In this document: piece by piece, positions 24,636-33,687 of the stretch | Layout: every line of letters begins with the position of its first letter | How positions within the stretch are numbered: the stretch's first letter is position 1 | Assembly (NCBI GenBank): GCA_000987045.1 | Contig: LAKY01000039.1 | Coordinates: 1 to 64,000, forward strand | Origin: Clostridiales bacterium PH28_bin88 | GTDB taxonomy: Bacteria > Bacillota > PH28-bin88 | Length of the DNA: 64,000 nt | Direction: 5' to 3' | Notes under the pieces: generated by a model | What the model was told of the DNA's origin: nothing | Databases searched by the model: none | Seen by the model: the letters and a program-made list of their open reading frames with translations, nothing else | Position numbers and translations under genes: made by a program

Positions 24636-25550
24636 ATGAGGAAAGTTATTGTGCTCACAATTATTATCCTGCTCCTGTTTTTAGGAGGCTGCAACTCTCA
24701 GGATGTAATCAGGGTAGATCTATCAAAAACTTCTTCGGAAGTCATGGTAGACCGTCCTAACCCACCGCGGCAAGGGGTATATTATTTCGGTTTTGACCGG
24801 CGGCTGGAAATCAAAGAGGATGTGAAAATGTATGTCCCGTTTTTGCGTTACTTGGAGAAAAAGACAGGTTATCAGTTTAAACTTCACATCACCCCGCGCA
24901 ACAAGAGCATTGTTGATGAACTGGGGAACGGGGTAGTGCAGTTTGCCGCTGTCGGTACGGTAAGTTACCTCCAGGCGCAAGAAAAATACGGTGTAAAGTC
25001 CTTGGTGAGAGGCCTGGGCGAGAACGACGGCCTTTACCAGGCGGTAATCATTACCCGGTTGGATAGCGATATCAAGGGGATCAACGACCTCAGAGGTCGA
25101 AGTTTTGCTTTTGGATCAAGGAACTCTACGCAGGGCCACCTGATCCCCCGGATTATGCTGGCCGAAGCCGGAATAGGTCAAGACAGCCTTTCCCGTTATG
25201 AGTTTACCGGTTCTCATGCCGAGGTAGCCAATGCCGTAATGAGCGGCCAGTTTGACGCGGGAGGTCTTCAGGATACCCTGGCCCGTGCCCTGGCCTCCCG
25301 TGGGCTGGTCCGGATCGTGGCCAAGTCAAAATTCTACCCCAGCAGCGGGATCTCCGTCCATCCCGACGTGGACCCCGAGGTGGTAGCGGCAGTTAAAAAA
25401 GCATTGATTGAATTTGATCCCAACGGCCAGGACCGAGAGGGGTTGTATCACTGGGATCAATCGGAAATGCCTAACGGTTTCATGGAATCCCGGGAAGAGG
25501 ATTATCAAGAATTGAAGCGCTGGGCCGAGATCTTTTACTTGTTGAACTGA
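24636..25550 (+). CDS. PhnD-like periplasmic-binding lipoprotein
   Basis: 304 residues from the ATG at 24636, preceded by GGGGGT. The signal peptide MRKVIVLTIIILLLFLGGC ends in a lipobox, so the mature protein is a membrane-anchored lipoprotein on the outer face. The body follows the PhnD/AioX-type fold: YYFGFDRRLEIKEDVKMYVP, FAAVGTVSYLQAQEKYGV, DLRGRSFAFGSRNSTQGHLI and an SHAEVANAVMSGQFDAGGL hinge region. No transporter permease is encoded nearby. A histidine kinase and response regulator follow instead, so it most likely presents a ligand to the kinase, as PhnD-like AioX does for arsenite sensing. The ligand is unknown. Confidence 0.8.
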   Translation: MRKVIVLTIIILLLFLGGCNSQDVIRVDLSKTSSEVMVDRPNPPRQGVYYFGFDRRLEIKEDVKMYVPFLRYLEKKTGYQFKLHITPRNKSIVDELGNGVVQFAAVGTVSYLQAQEKYGVKSLVRGLGENDGLYQAVIITRLDSDIKGINDLRGRSFAFGSRNSTQGHLIPRIMLAEAGIGQDSLSRYEFTGSHAEVANAVMSGQFDAGGLQDTLARALASRGLVRIVAKSKFYPSSGISVHPDVDPEVVAAVKKALIEFDPNGQDREGLYHWDQSEMPNGFMESREEDYQELKRWAEIFYLLN

Positions 25551-25573
25551 CCGGGTGAAAGGAGGCCATATCC

Positions 25574-27508
25574 GTGAAATTGCAGACTAAAATCATCCTT
25601 ACCACCTGCGCGGTCGTAGTGATCATGGGCCTCCTCACCATGGCGGCGATTGGCAAGGTTGTGGAAACAGCCTTAAACCAGCAGTTGGACGAAAGAGGCC
25701 TGTCATTAATGAAGGTGGCCTCTGAAAACCTCGCCAATCCTTTGCTGGACGGCGAGCTGTTGGTGGTGCAAAGAATACTGGAATCCCTGGCGGGAATGGA
25801 CCCCGGTATCGAATACGCGTTTGTGACAGGCATCAACTCACCAACTGTCGTCCATACCTTTCCCCAGGGGTTTCCCGCCGGATTAAGGAAGGCCAACCCC
25901 ATCTCCCCCGGGGAACAGTACGGGATGAAGGTACTGTCAACGGAGAAAGGGCTCATCCGTGATGTGGGTTTACGGGTCCTGGACGGTTTGGACGCGGAAC
26001 TTCACGTGGGTTTCAGCCAAAGGGATATTAGACGCTCCCTGGGGAGCGTAGCGAACACAATTATCCTCTTGACCCTTGGCGGCATTCTGGTAGGAGTCTT
26101 TGCCGCCTTAACCCTGAGCAGGAGGATCACCCGCCCGCTGGCGGCCTTGGCGGAGCATGTTGAACGGATGGGCACAGGGACACTGGATGATGAAATTAAA
26201 GTCACAAGCCGGGACGAGATCGGAAACCTTGCGGCGCGGTTCAACCAGATGACCGACAGCTTGCGGGAAAGCATCGGACAGCTTAACAAACGAAACAGGG
26301 AACTTTCCGCCTTGAACCAGGTGGCCAAGGCCGTCAGCGGCCGGATTGATCTGAACTCGATGCTGGAACGCGCGCTTTCGAAAGTACTGGAGTTAATGGG
26401 CCTGAAAGCCGGGTGGATTGTGTTGTTCACTCCCGGAGACGAAAGCAAGACCACTTTGGCGGCAGCCCAGGGGTTTCCCGGCTCCTTCATGGGCAAAAAA
26501 GCCTGTTGTTTTCCCGACTGCTCACGCTGGATAATGCCTGAGGATGTAAGGCCGGTAATCGTACACCCCTTAGGGGAAGAATGCCAGATGAAGCTGATTG
26601 ATTTCGGAGATGGGACTGCTCCGCACTGCCACTTAAGCGTGCCCCTGGTGATGAAAGGACGCGCGTTGGGTGTCCTCAACGTCTTAGGGCACGATCCCGG
26701 CTGTTTTGGTGAGGATGATGTCGAACTCCTGGCCGCCATCGGCCGCCAGCTGGGGGTTGCCGTCGAAAACGTCCGGCTCTGGGAAGAACTGAGGAGCAGG
26801 GACGAGTTGAGAACAAAACTGCTCAGCAAAGTGATTACCGCGCAGGAAGAAGAAAGGAAGCGCATCGCCAGGGAACTCCACGATGAGACCAGCCAGTCCC
26901 TGGCGGCCCTGGTGGTGGGGTTGAAAGCCGCCTCCACCATGGTCAACAATAACGAGGCTGATGTGGATAAAGTACTGGAAGATCTTAAGGATGGGACAAA
27001 CCAGACCCTTAAAGAGCTGCACAAGATCATTTATGACCTGCGGCCTGGCCTGCTGGATGACCTGGGCCTGATTCCGGCTTTAAGGTGGTATTTGGAGAGC
27101 CGCCTGGAAGTGCACGGCATCAATACCACCATGGAGGTGAAGGGGCATCCCTTCAGGCTGCCCGCGGAAGCTGAAATCGCCGTATTCCGCATAGTCCAGG
27201 AGGCGTTAACCAACATCTTAAAGTATGCCGCGGCCGGCGAGGTTCAGTTAGAGCTTGAATTTCAGGAGGTTGGGCTGCAAATTCGGGTTATGGATGACGG
27301 CTGCGGCTTTGACGCGGAGAGCGTACTAACCGGACCAAACAAGAAAAAGGGCCTGGGCATCCTGGGCATGATTGAAAGGGCGAGTCTGCTGGGAGGGAGG
27401 CTGCAGGTCACTTCCTGTAAGGGACAGGGCACGGAAATCACCCTGGAAGTGCCTCTGGGGAATAAAGGAGGGGTAAATAGTGGGGAAAATCCGCCTCTTG
27501 TTGGTTGA
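25574..27508 (+). CDS. NarX-type sensor histidine kinase with a Cys-rich GAF domain
   Basis: 644 residues with a GTG start after GAAAGGAGG. Segments in order: membrane helix about 8-28; external sensing domain about 30-150; membrane helix about 158-178; HAMP (SRRITRPLAALAEHVERMG); GAF about 255-405 with an unusual Cys set (KKACCFPDCSRW, GEECQM, PHCHLS); coiled coil; HisKA_3 with RIARELHDETSQSL (phosphorylated His); and an HATPase with NILKYA and GLGILGM. The paired Cys residues could hold an Fe-S cluster or metal, as in some anaerobic sensors (inference). It overlaps the regulator gene by 29 bases. Confidence 0.85.
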   Translation: MKLQTKIILTTCAVVVIMGLLTMAAIGKVVETALNQQLDERGLSLMKVASENLANPLLDGELLVVQRILESLAGMDPGIEYAFVTGINSPTVVHTFPQGFPAGLRKANPISPGEQYGMKVLSTEKGLIRDVGLRVLDGLDAELHVGFSQRDIRRSLGSVANTIILLTLGGILVGVFAALTLSRRITRPLAALAEHVERMGTGTLDDEIKVTSRDEIGNLAARFNQMTDSLRESIGQLNKRNRELSALNQVAKAVSGRIDLNSMLERALSKVLELMGLKAGWIVLFTPGDESKTTLAAAQGFPGSFMGKKACCFPDCSRWIMPEDVRPVIVHPLGEECQMKLIDFGDGTAPHCHLSVPLVMKGRALGVLNVLGHDPGCFGEDDVELLAAIGRQLGVAVENVRLWEELRSRDELRTKLLSKVITAQEEERKRIARELHDETSQSLAALVVGLKAASTMVNNNEADVDKVLEDLKDGTNQTLKELHKIIYDLRPGLLDDLGLIPALRWYLESRLEVHGINTTMEVKGHPFRLPAEAEIAVFRIVQEALTNILKYAAAGEVQLELEFQEVGLQIRVMDDGCGFDAESVLTGPNKKKGLGILGMIERASLLGGRLQVTSCKGQGTEITLEVPLGNKGGVNSGENPPLVG

Positions 27509-28130
27509 CGACCATACCATGTTCCGGGCCGGCATTAAGGCGCTCCTCAGACTGCAGGCTGACCTTGAGGTGGTGGGTGAAGCGGGAAACGGCCAGGAGG
27601 CGATGGAAAAAATCAAGGGGTTCTGCCCTGACGTAGTGTTAATGGACATCGCCATGCCCGGTATGGATGGCTTGACAGCGACCCGCTTGATTAAAGAGCA
27701 CAATCCGGAAACCAAAGTCTTGTTGCTTACCCAGCATGAAAATAAAGAGTATATCATCCCGGCGTTAAAGGTAGGCGCGTCGGGATATGTCCTGAAGAGG
27801 GCCGCCGCCGACGAACTGGTTAACGCCATCAAGACCGTATACAGCGGGCGGTCGTTCCTGGACCCGGAGATCACCGACATCGTCCTGGAGGATTACCGCC
27901 AGCGAGTGGCTAACCCACACCAGGACGCTTTCGAAACCTTAACCGACCGGGAAAGAGAAATCCTGGTTTTACTGGCCCAGGGGCATTCCAACCGGGAAAT
28001 CGCCGAGGTGCTGCATATCAGTCCCAAAACCGTGGACTTTCACCGGACGAATCTGATGAAAAAACTGGACTTGCATAACCGGGTAGAATTGACCAAGTAT
28101 GCGGTGAAAAAAGGGCTGGTCTTTGGGTAA
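27480..28130 (+). CDS. NarL/FixJ-family response regulator
   Basis: 216 residues. Receiver domain residues 1-120 with LLLVDDHTMF, the phosphorylated Asp in VVLMDIAMPGMDG and the Lys in YVLKRAAADEL. LuxR-type HTH at about 150-215 (LTDREREILVLLAQGHSNRE, VDFHRTNLMKKL). It starts with GTG inside the kinase gene and is the evident partner of the kinase. It likely activates the Fe-S/NrfD/molybdoenzyme operon downstream. Confidence 0.88.
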   Translation: MGKIRLLLVDDHTMFRAGIKALLRLQADLEVVGEAGNGQEAMEKIKGFCPDVVLMDIAMPGMDGLTATRLIKEHNPETKVLLLTQHENKEYIIPALKVGASGYVLKRAAADELVNAIKTVYSGRSFLDPEITDIVLEDYRQRVANPHQDAFETLTDREREILVLLAQGHSNREIAEVLHISPKTVDFHRTNLMKKLDLHNRVELTKYAVKKGLVFG

Positions 28131-28164
28131 ATCACTGAGGAACAGCCGGCAGTCGTGATAGCAT

Positions 28165-28199
28165 GAGGGACTCCCAGAAGGGGGTCCCTCCGGTTTTTC
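28165..28199 (+). terminator. Terminator after the sensory operon
   Basis: GAGGGAC/GTCCCTC stem with a GC-rich loop followed by GGTTTTTC. It separates the sensory genes from the reductase operon, so the latter needs its own promoter. Confidence 0.75.
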
Positions 28200-28209
28200 A
28201 ACCAAGGAC

Positions 28210-28322
28210 CCTGGTCAGTAGCCGGGTACATACCCGGGTGTATAACCAGGTAATTTACCGGTGAAAGCCGGTCCGACTCCTAGTTACTTCAGGCCTCGTT
28301 ATGAAGTACTCTAAAGACGAGG
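28210..28322 (+). promoter_or_regulatory. Structured leader region upstream of the reductase operon
   Basis: Several short stems follow one another: CCTGGT (28210) with ACCAGG (28245) enclosing CCGGGT/ACCCGG (28222-28237); ACCGG/CCGGT with loop TGAAAG (28257-28272); CCTCGT/ACGAGG (28294-28322). They could be a regulatory RNA or binding sites for the NarL-type regulator. I could not match the pattern to a known riboswitch. Confidence 0.4.
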
Positions 28323-28430
28323 GTTTGTGACTGTATGCACATAGTAATTCCTGTTGGGGAGGGATGCGCCGGATAGAGATTGTCTCAGTAGGCAAGGCAT
28401 TTACTTTAACTACAGGAGGAGGTTTGAGGT

Positions 28431-29024
28431 ATGCCCAAAGAAGAGAAGGTCAAGAAGTACGGGATGGCGGTTGACGTCCGGAAATGCGTGGGATGCATGT
28501 CCTGTACCATCTCATGCAAGATGGAGAATAGTATTCCCTTTGGGGTATTCCGGTCGTGGGTCAACATGACAGAAAAAGGGAAATACCCGCAGGTTAAAAG
28601 GTTTTTCCTCCCCAGGTTGTGCAACCACTGCGAAAAAGCTCCCTGTGTACAGGTCTGCCCGGTGAAGGCCACCTACAAACGGGAAGACGGGCTGGTCGTT
28701 ATTGATGAGTCTCGCTGCATCGGGTGCGGGTATTGCGTTGTAGCCTGTCCCTATCACGCCAGGTTCATGAGCCCAAGCAAAAAAGTGGCCGATAAATGCA
28801 GCTTCTGCCAGCACCAACTGGACAGGGGCGGCGAGCCGGCCTGCGTTCGTAACTGCATGGGTAAAGCCCGGATCTTCGGGGATTTGCATGACCCGCATAG
28901 CGAAGTCTCCCGGTTGATTGCCCAAAATCCCTCACAGGCCCTGCGCCCTGAACTGGGAACTTACCCGCAGGTTTTCTACATTGGAGCTGACCTGGTGCAG
29001 TCCGGGGTAAAGGAGGGAGCATAG
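28431..29024 (+). CDS. Four-cluster Fe-S electron-transfer subunit (DmsB/PsrB/NrfC type)
   Basis: 197 residues with four ferredoxin-type Cys groups: CVGCMSCTISC, CNHCEKAPCVQVCP, CIGCGYCVVACP and CSFCQHQL with ACVRNC. Each can hold a [4Fe-4S] cluster. This is the electron-wire subunit of DMSO-reductase-family complexes. It carries no signal peptide and is normally exported together with its Tat-targeted catalytic partner. The ribosome site is AGGAGGAGG. The NrfD gene starts directly after its stop. Confidence 0.9.
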   Translation: MPKEEKVKKYGMAVDVRKCVGCMSCTISCKMENSIPFGVFRSWVNMTEKGKYPQVKRFFLPRLCNHCEKAPCVQVCPVKATYKREDGLVVIDESRCIGCGYCVVACPYHARFMSPSKKVADKCSFCQHQLDRGGEPACVRNCMGKARIFGDLHDPHSEVSRLIAQNPSQALRPELGTYPQVFYIGADLVQSGVKEGA

Positions 29025-29936
29025 ATGACAGTTAACGAGATGTTCACGGTGGTAAACGAGCCTCACTGGAAGGTGCTGGTACCCCTGTACTTCTTTCTGA
29101 TCAGTGTCAGCGCCGGGTCCATGATGGCAGCATCCTTAAGCACCGTCTTGGGGGCTAGTGCTTACAGGAATTTTGACCGGCCGGCCGCTTTCGTGGGTTT
29201 GGTTGCACTGGTCCTGGCTCCTGTCATGCTGATCCTGGAGTTAGCCCAACCGGCCCGTTTCTGGTTCATGATCAACCCCGCCAACTTTAACGTCACCTCT
29301 CCCATGTCGTGGGGCGGTCTATTCCTTGTCCTTTACGGTATCGCCGTGCTGTTGTTTGCCAGGCGGTATTTCGGATCTGGTTATCCGGACGGCAAGGCGG
29401 CCGGAGAGGCGGCAGCCGCCAGTGAAAAGGCGGTTTCCAAGAACCTGGCGATAGTCCTGTTCCTGTTGGCGTTAGTCCTCAGCGCTTACCCGGGATTTGA
29501 ACTGGGTGTAGTAAAAGGGAAGATGTTGTGGCGGTCCGAATTGCTCCCGGCCTACTTCATTGCCACAACGTTTCTAGCCGGCCTTGGGGTAATGGGGCTG
29601 TTTGCCAGGGGCGCGGCTCCGGATACGCTCCGGGGGTTGAAGAACTTAATGGTCGTCACTATCCTGGCTAGCCTGGTCTTCATTGTTATCAGGATCCTTC
29701 TGCTAGGATCCGCCGGTTTAGAGGGAAGTATCGCCATCAAGGCATTGTGGCAAAGCCCGGCTTTCTACCTCGGCGAACTGGTTGTCGGGCTCCTGGCTCC
29801 CCTGGGGCTGTTAATCTCCGTTGACCTGAAGAAGAACCCGGCCAGCATTACAATTGCTTCTGTACTGGTTCTGGTAGGTGTGTTCTTCATGAGGTACGCG
29901 CTGGTGTTTACCGGGATGGCGGCCGTCCTGCCGTAG
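29025..29936 (+). CDS. NrfD/PsrC-type membrane quinol subunit
   Basis: 303 residues, mostly hydrophobic, with about eight predicted membrane helices (for example SAGSMMAASLSTVLGA, LVALVLAPVMLILELAQP, LGELVVGLLAPLGLLISV). The motif LELAQPARFW near residue 72 is typical of NrfD/PsrC. The protein exchanges electrons with the menaquinone pool and passes them to or from the Fe-S subunit. The start ATG follows the preceding stop at once, so the genes are coupled. Confidence 0.9.
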   Translation: MTVNEMFTVVNEPHWKVLVPLYFFLISVSAGSMMAASLSTVLGASAYRNFDRPAAFVGLVALVLAPVMLILELAQPARFWFMINPANFNVTSPMSWGGLFLVLYGIAVLLFARRYFGSGYPDGKAAGEAAAASEKAVSKNLAIVLFLLALVLSAYPGFELGVVKGKMLWRSELLPAYFIATTFLAGLGVMGLFARGAAPDTLRGLKNLMVVTILASLVFIVIRILLLGSAGLEGSIAIKALWQSPAFYLGELVVGLLAPLGLLISVDLKKNPASITIASVLVLVGVFFMRYALVFTGMAAVLP

Positions 29937-30003
29937 TTATCAGGCGCCAACAACCGCGAAACAATCGTCAAGGCTATTCCTTTGGAAATAAAGGAGGGTA
30001 ATG

Positions 30004-32844
30004 ATGAGCACGAAAAAGTCTTTTACAGTCTCCCGCAGGTCGTTTATCCAGCTTTCGGCGGCGGTGGCTGCCGGCACCGGACTGGGGCTGGGGAAGGGCT
30101 TGGTCAGCCTGAAAGAGGCATCCGCCGTGGAGTCGGAAGAAGTGGCCAAGAGCTTCGGTGACGTGCAGGTCAAGTATACAGCGGACGTAATGTGCCCCAG
30201 CGAATGCGGCATGGAAATGTGGGTCAAGGACGGCAGGCTTTTCAAGATCTACGGCAACCCGGAAGTGCCTTTCAATAACGGCACCTGCTGCGCCAAAGGG
30301 GCCTCCGGCATGCAGCTGGTTTATTCTCCGGACCGCCTCAAGTACCCGATGATCCGGGTGGGGGAGAGAGGAGAGGGCAAGTTTAAACAGGTAAGCTGGG
30401 AAGAGGCGATTGATTTTGTAGCCAAGAAGTTGACGGCGATCAAAAAAGAACATGGCGCCGAATCCGTGATCATGGACTCCGGTGACGTGACCGACCGCGA
30501 CCAGTACTGGAGGCTGTTCTTTGCCTTCGGCACTCCCAACTGTGTGGAGCATGGCTCCATTTGTGACACCCCCCGGCGCCATGGTCCCAAGCTGATGCTG
30601 GGAGGAAAGCGCATTGAGCCGGACGTGATGCGGCCCTTGCTGGTGCGCCAGCCGGACGGCAGTCTGAAGAAGGACTACAAGTATTACTCCAAGCTGATTA
30701 TTTACTGCGGCTGGAACCCCTTTGTCGCTACCCGGATCAACTACGAAAGCCGCGGTACCGTTGGCGCCAAGGTAGAAAACGGCTGTAAGGTGATAGTGGT
30801 CGACCCGGCCCATACCAATACCGCCTCCCAGGCTGACATGTGGCTGCCGATCCGGCCCGGCACCGACCCCGATTTCTTCGCGGCCATTCTCCGCTACCTG
30901 CTGGAAAACGACAACCAGGCGGATCCTAACCGTAAGTACATCGACTGGGGATTCAAGAAGTTCAGTACCGGGTGGGACGAGTTCGAGGCTGCTTTCAAAG
31001 AGTGGTGGACGAAGACCGATCCCATCAACAACCTGCCCTATTTCTCCCTTGAGTGGGCCGCCCAGCGGACAGGCCTGCCCAAAGAGCAAATTGCGGAGGT
31101 AGCCCACCAGTACGGAAGCACCAAACCTGCCGCCCTGGTGTGGGGCATGCAAAGCCCCGGACACCACTATAACGGCTATGTGGCTTCCATCATCGGAACG
31201 GCCCTTAACGTCATCACCGGCAACTTCGACGTGCCCGGCGGGGCGATTGACACCGAGATCACCAAAGCCAGCAAGGGTGGCAAGGCTACCGGGAAAGACT
31301 TCAAGAAGCGGCTGGTCAAAAGGGTTATTGACGGGCAGGAAGTGGAAGCGGACGTTGAGAAACTCCACATGGACTGGTACGGCGACTGGCCTTCCGCCTG
31401 GGACGACGTGGTAGGCGATTACCCGCGGGCCTTTATGGAAGGAGTAACATTAAAATATGGTCCTTTCAAAGGCCACAAGTACCCCATCAAGGCTTACATT
31501 CTCCGGACAGGCAACTCGGTGATCACCGGTTCGGCGACCTGGAAATGGAAAGAGGTCTTGACCGCAAAAGACGCCGGCGGGGAATACAAGGTACCCCTGG
31601 TTGTGTTTGTTGATACCTTGTACCTGGAAAGCGGCATGTACGCGGACGTGATTTTACCCGAGGCCAGCTACGCCGAACGCATGAGCCTGTCGGATATTTA
31701 CCCGTCTCACCCGGTACTGTACCTGCGGGATGAAGTCATCAAGCCCATGCACGAGTGCAAGACGCCCACGGAGATTATGAATATGCTGGCCAAACGCTTG
31801 GCCGAACTGGGCGACCCTGACATCAAGGCTGAGGATTTCTGGGGCAAGTACATGACCCAGGAGGACTTTGTCAACGAGATGCTGGCAGGCTCGCCGGGAA
31901 TGTATAATGTAGGTCGGCCGTTGCCGTATCCCAATTTACCGGAAGGATACAAGCTTGCCGGTACACCTGATTCCCTGGACGCGGGAAGGGTTACCATCGA
32001 CGACGAGAAGAAGGAGATTAAGGGAGAACCGTTAACCGTCAAATGGCTGAGAGAGCACAAGGGTGTCGCCGTATGGCCGATGAGCTGGTACCGTTACCGC
32101 AAGTTTGATGCCGAGAAACAGGAGTGGGTACCTAACGGGGTTTGGCCGCCGACTGATTCCAAGTTGATCGAATTTAAGTTTGCCCGGTATGACAAATACA
32201 ACAAGTTAATTGATGAAACAGGTGTGGTCCCCAGAGGACTGCAGGAAATCAGTTTTGACCGGTTCCCGGGCACATTCTACTGGTACGAGACCAAGTGGAA
32301 CCCCTATACAAACCCCAAGTACACCAAGTATGCCAAAGACTTCCCGTTCCAGTTGATTGTGGGCAGGGTTCACCACGCCATGTCCGGGACCCAGATGGTC
32401 CCCTGGCTGGGTGAAACCCCGTCAGAAGGACTGTGGTCTCCCCTGAACAACAAGTTCCAGCATGAGATCATCGACGCCGCTAAAGACGGGGAATTCAAGA
32501 CGGTACAAAAGACCTTCAAAGAAGGGTCATGGTGTGTGGGAACCCTCCTGGTTAACGCCGATGATGCCAATAGCATGGGCCTCAAAACCGGGGACCTGGT
32601 GGTAGTGGAGAACCCGCTGGGGAAACAGGTTAAAACAAAGGTGTATGTATCAGAAGGGATCCGCCCGGGGGTAGTCAAGATGGGCTTTGCCACCGGCGGG
32701 CGTTTCTCCCCGGGTCTGGGGGCCACTTATAAACAGAAAGACTATACCCCGAACCACAATGAATTGGTCGACCCCGACAGCCTGAGTCCCATCATGGGTA
32801 TGCCGACTTATGCGGACATGGTAGTTAAGATTACCAAAGCTTAA
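30004..32844 (+). CDS. DMSO-reductase-family molybdopterin oxidoreductase, Tat-exported
   Basis: 946 residues. I prefer the second ATG (30004), five bases after GGAGGG. A Tat signal (SRRSFIQLSAAVAAG) directs folded export. The N-terminal cluster region reads DVMCPSECGMEMWVKDGR then NNGTCCAKG: the second, third and fourth Cys of the usual CxxCx3C-x27-C motif are present, but the first is replaced by Asp. The Mo ligand is probably the Cys in HGSICDTPRRHG. Pterin-binding motifs (VIVVDPAHTNTASQADMWLP, DVILPEASYAERMSL) and the C-terminal domain (LLVNADDANSMGLKTGDLVV) follow. It is closest in style to polysulfide, arsenate or tetrathionate reductase catalytic subunits. The substrate cannot be told from sequence alone. 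Confidence 0.88.
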   Translation: MSTKKSFTVSRRSFIQLSAAVAAGTGLGLGKGLVSLKEASAVESEEVAKSFGDVQVKYTADVMCPSECGMEMWVKDGRLFKIYGNPEVPFNNGTCCAKGASGMQLVYSPDRLKYPMIRVGERGEGKFKQVSWEEAIDFVAKKLTAIKKEHGAESVIMDSGDVTDRDQYWRLFFAFGTPNCVEHGSICDTPRRHGPKLMLGGKRIEPDVMRPLLVRQPDGSLKKDYKYYSKLIIYCGWNPFVATRINYESRGTVGAKVENGCKVIVVDPAHTNTASQADMWLPIRPGTDPDFFAAILRYLLENDNQADPNRKYIDWGFKKFSTGWDEFEAAFKEWWTKTDPINNLPYFSLEWAAQRTGLPKEQIAEVAHQYGSTKPAALVWGMQSPGHHYNGYVASIIGTALNVITGNFDVPGGAIDTEITKASKGGKATGKDFKKRLVKRVIDGQEVEADVEKLHMDWYGDWPSAWDDVVGDYPRAFMEGVTLKYGPFKGHKYPIKAYILRTGNSVITGSATWKWKEVLTAKDAGGEYKVPLVVFVDTLYLESGMYADVILPEASYAERMSLSDIYPSHPVLYLRDEVIKPMHECKTPTEIMNMLAKRLAELGDPDIKAEDFWGKYMTQEDFVNEMLAGSPGMYNVGRPLPYPNLPEGYKLAGTPDSLDAGRVTIDDEKKEIKGEPLTVKWLREHKGVAVWPMSWYRYRKFDAEKQEWVPNGVWPPTDSKLIEFKFARYDKYNKLIDETGVVPRGLQEISFDRFPGTFYWYETKWNPYTNPKYTKYAKDFPFQLIVGRVHHAMSGTQMVPWLGETPSEGLWSPLNNKFQHEIIDAAKDGEFKTVQKTFKEGSWCVGTLLVNADDANSMGLKTGDLVVVENPLGKQVKTKVYVSEGIRPGVVKMGFATGGRFSPGLGATYKQKDYTPNHNELVDPDSLSPIMGMPTYADMVVKITKA

Positions 32845-32856
32845 TTCCTACGGGAG

Positions 32857-32893
32857 CGGGAAGCCTTCCCCCCTGACGGCGGAAGGTTTCCCG
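32857..32893 (+). terminator. Hairpin between the catalytic subunit and chaperone genes
   Basis: CGGGAAGCCTTCC/GGAAGGTTTCCCG with an 11-base loop. There is no clear T run, so it may only reduce expression of the chaperone gene or stabilise the upstream mRNA. Confidence 0.55.
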
Positions 32894-32935
32894 TTACCAA
32901 GCCTAATTTCGTGCAAAGAAAAGGGGTTGAGGCTG

Positions 32936-33589
32936 GTGCGACCGGAAGCCGTTTTAGATCTTCATGTATTTCGCAGGGAGCTTTACAATCTGCTGAGACA
33001 TTTGTATTGGAAGAGCCCTGAGCCTGAACTTATTGAAAATGTACGGGAATACATGGAACGTATGGACCTGGAAGACGACTCTTCCCTGGGCGCCGGGTGG
33101 AAGTTGACCAGAGAGGTAATCCGGTCAAACAGTGATGCCCGGTTACTTGCCGACAGACTTGGACGCGAATATACCAGGCTTTTTATTGGACCGGGTAAGA
33201 CTCCGGTAAGCCCTTACGAGACCCTTTACAGGTCTGAAAGCCGGCTGCTGATGCAGGAGACTGCCCTGGATGTGCGCAAGTCATACCTGGAAGCCGGCCT
33301 GGTGATGGAACACCTTTACTCTACACCGGATGATCACCTGGCAGCGGAAATGGAGTTCATGTACTACCTGTGTGATAAGACAGTGGAGAAACTGGAACAG
33401 GGCGAGGATCAGGCAGCGGAAAGGTACCTGGAGTTGCAAAGGAAGTTTTTGAATGAGCACCTCCTGCACTGGGTCCCCAAGATGGCTGAAGAACTGAAAA
33501 ACGCTGCCGGCGATCCGTTCTACAAAGGCGTATCGCTCATCACCCGGGGGTTGATGGAGACAGAAGCGGAGATGGTTTTAGACAACTGA
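32936..33589 (+). CDS. TorD/DmsD-family maturation chaperone
   Basis: About 217 residues, all-helical, with the TorD-family features REYTRLFIGPGKTPVSPYET and a helical C-terminus (AAERYLELQRKFLNEHLLHW). Such chaperones bind the Tat signal of a molybdoenzyme and hold it until the cofactor is inserted. Its client is surely the upstream oxidoreductase. Start choice is uncertain: GTG at 32936 (TTGAGG upstream) or TTG at 32927 (AAGGGG upstream). It lies after a hairpin, so it is probably expressed at a lower level than the enzyme. Confidence 0.85.
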   Translation: MRPEAVLDLHVFRRELYNLLRHLYWKSPEPELIENVREYMERMDLEDDSSLGAGWKLTREVIRSNSDARLLADRLGREYTRLFIGPGKTPVSPYETLYRSESRLLMQETALDVRKSYLEAGLVMEHLYSTPDDHLAAEMEFMYYLCDKTVEKLEQGEDQAAERYLELQRKFLNEHLLHWVPKMAEELKNAAGDPFYKGVSLITRGLMETEAEMVLDN

Positions 33590-33687
33590 TTGACTTGGCT
33601 TTTGAATTTCGAAGTTCATGCTCAAGCAAGACTAACAAGCGGGGGAGGCTCTGCAGGAACCGTCCCCGCTTACCCGTGTTGTTATTC

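Noticed and set aside
28210-28322. Cobalamin riboswitch because of CCGGTGAAAGCCGG
   Set aside because: The hairpin recalls one part of that riboswitch, but the rest of the conserved core is not present.
30004-32844. Calling the molybdoenzyme an arsenate, tetrathionate or selenate reductase
   Set aside because: The fold and partners fit several such enzymes, and no residue that I can see singles out one substrate.
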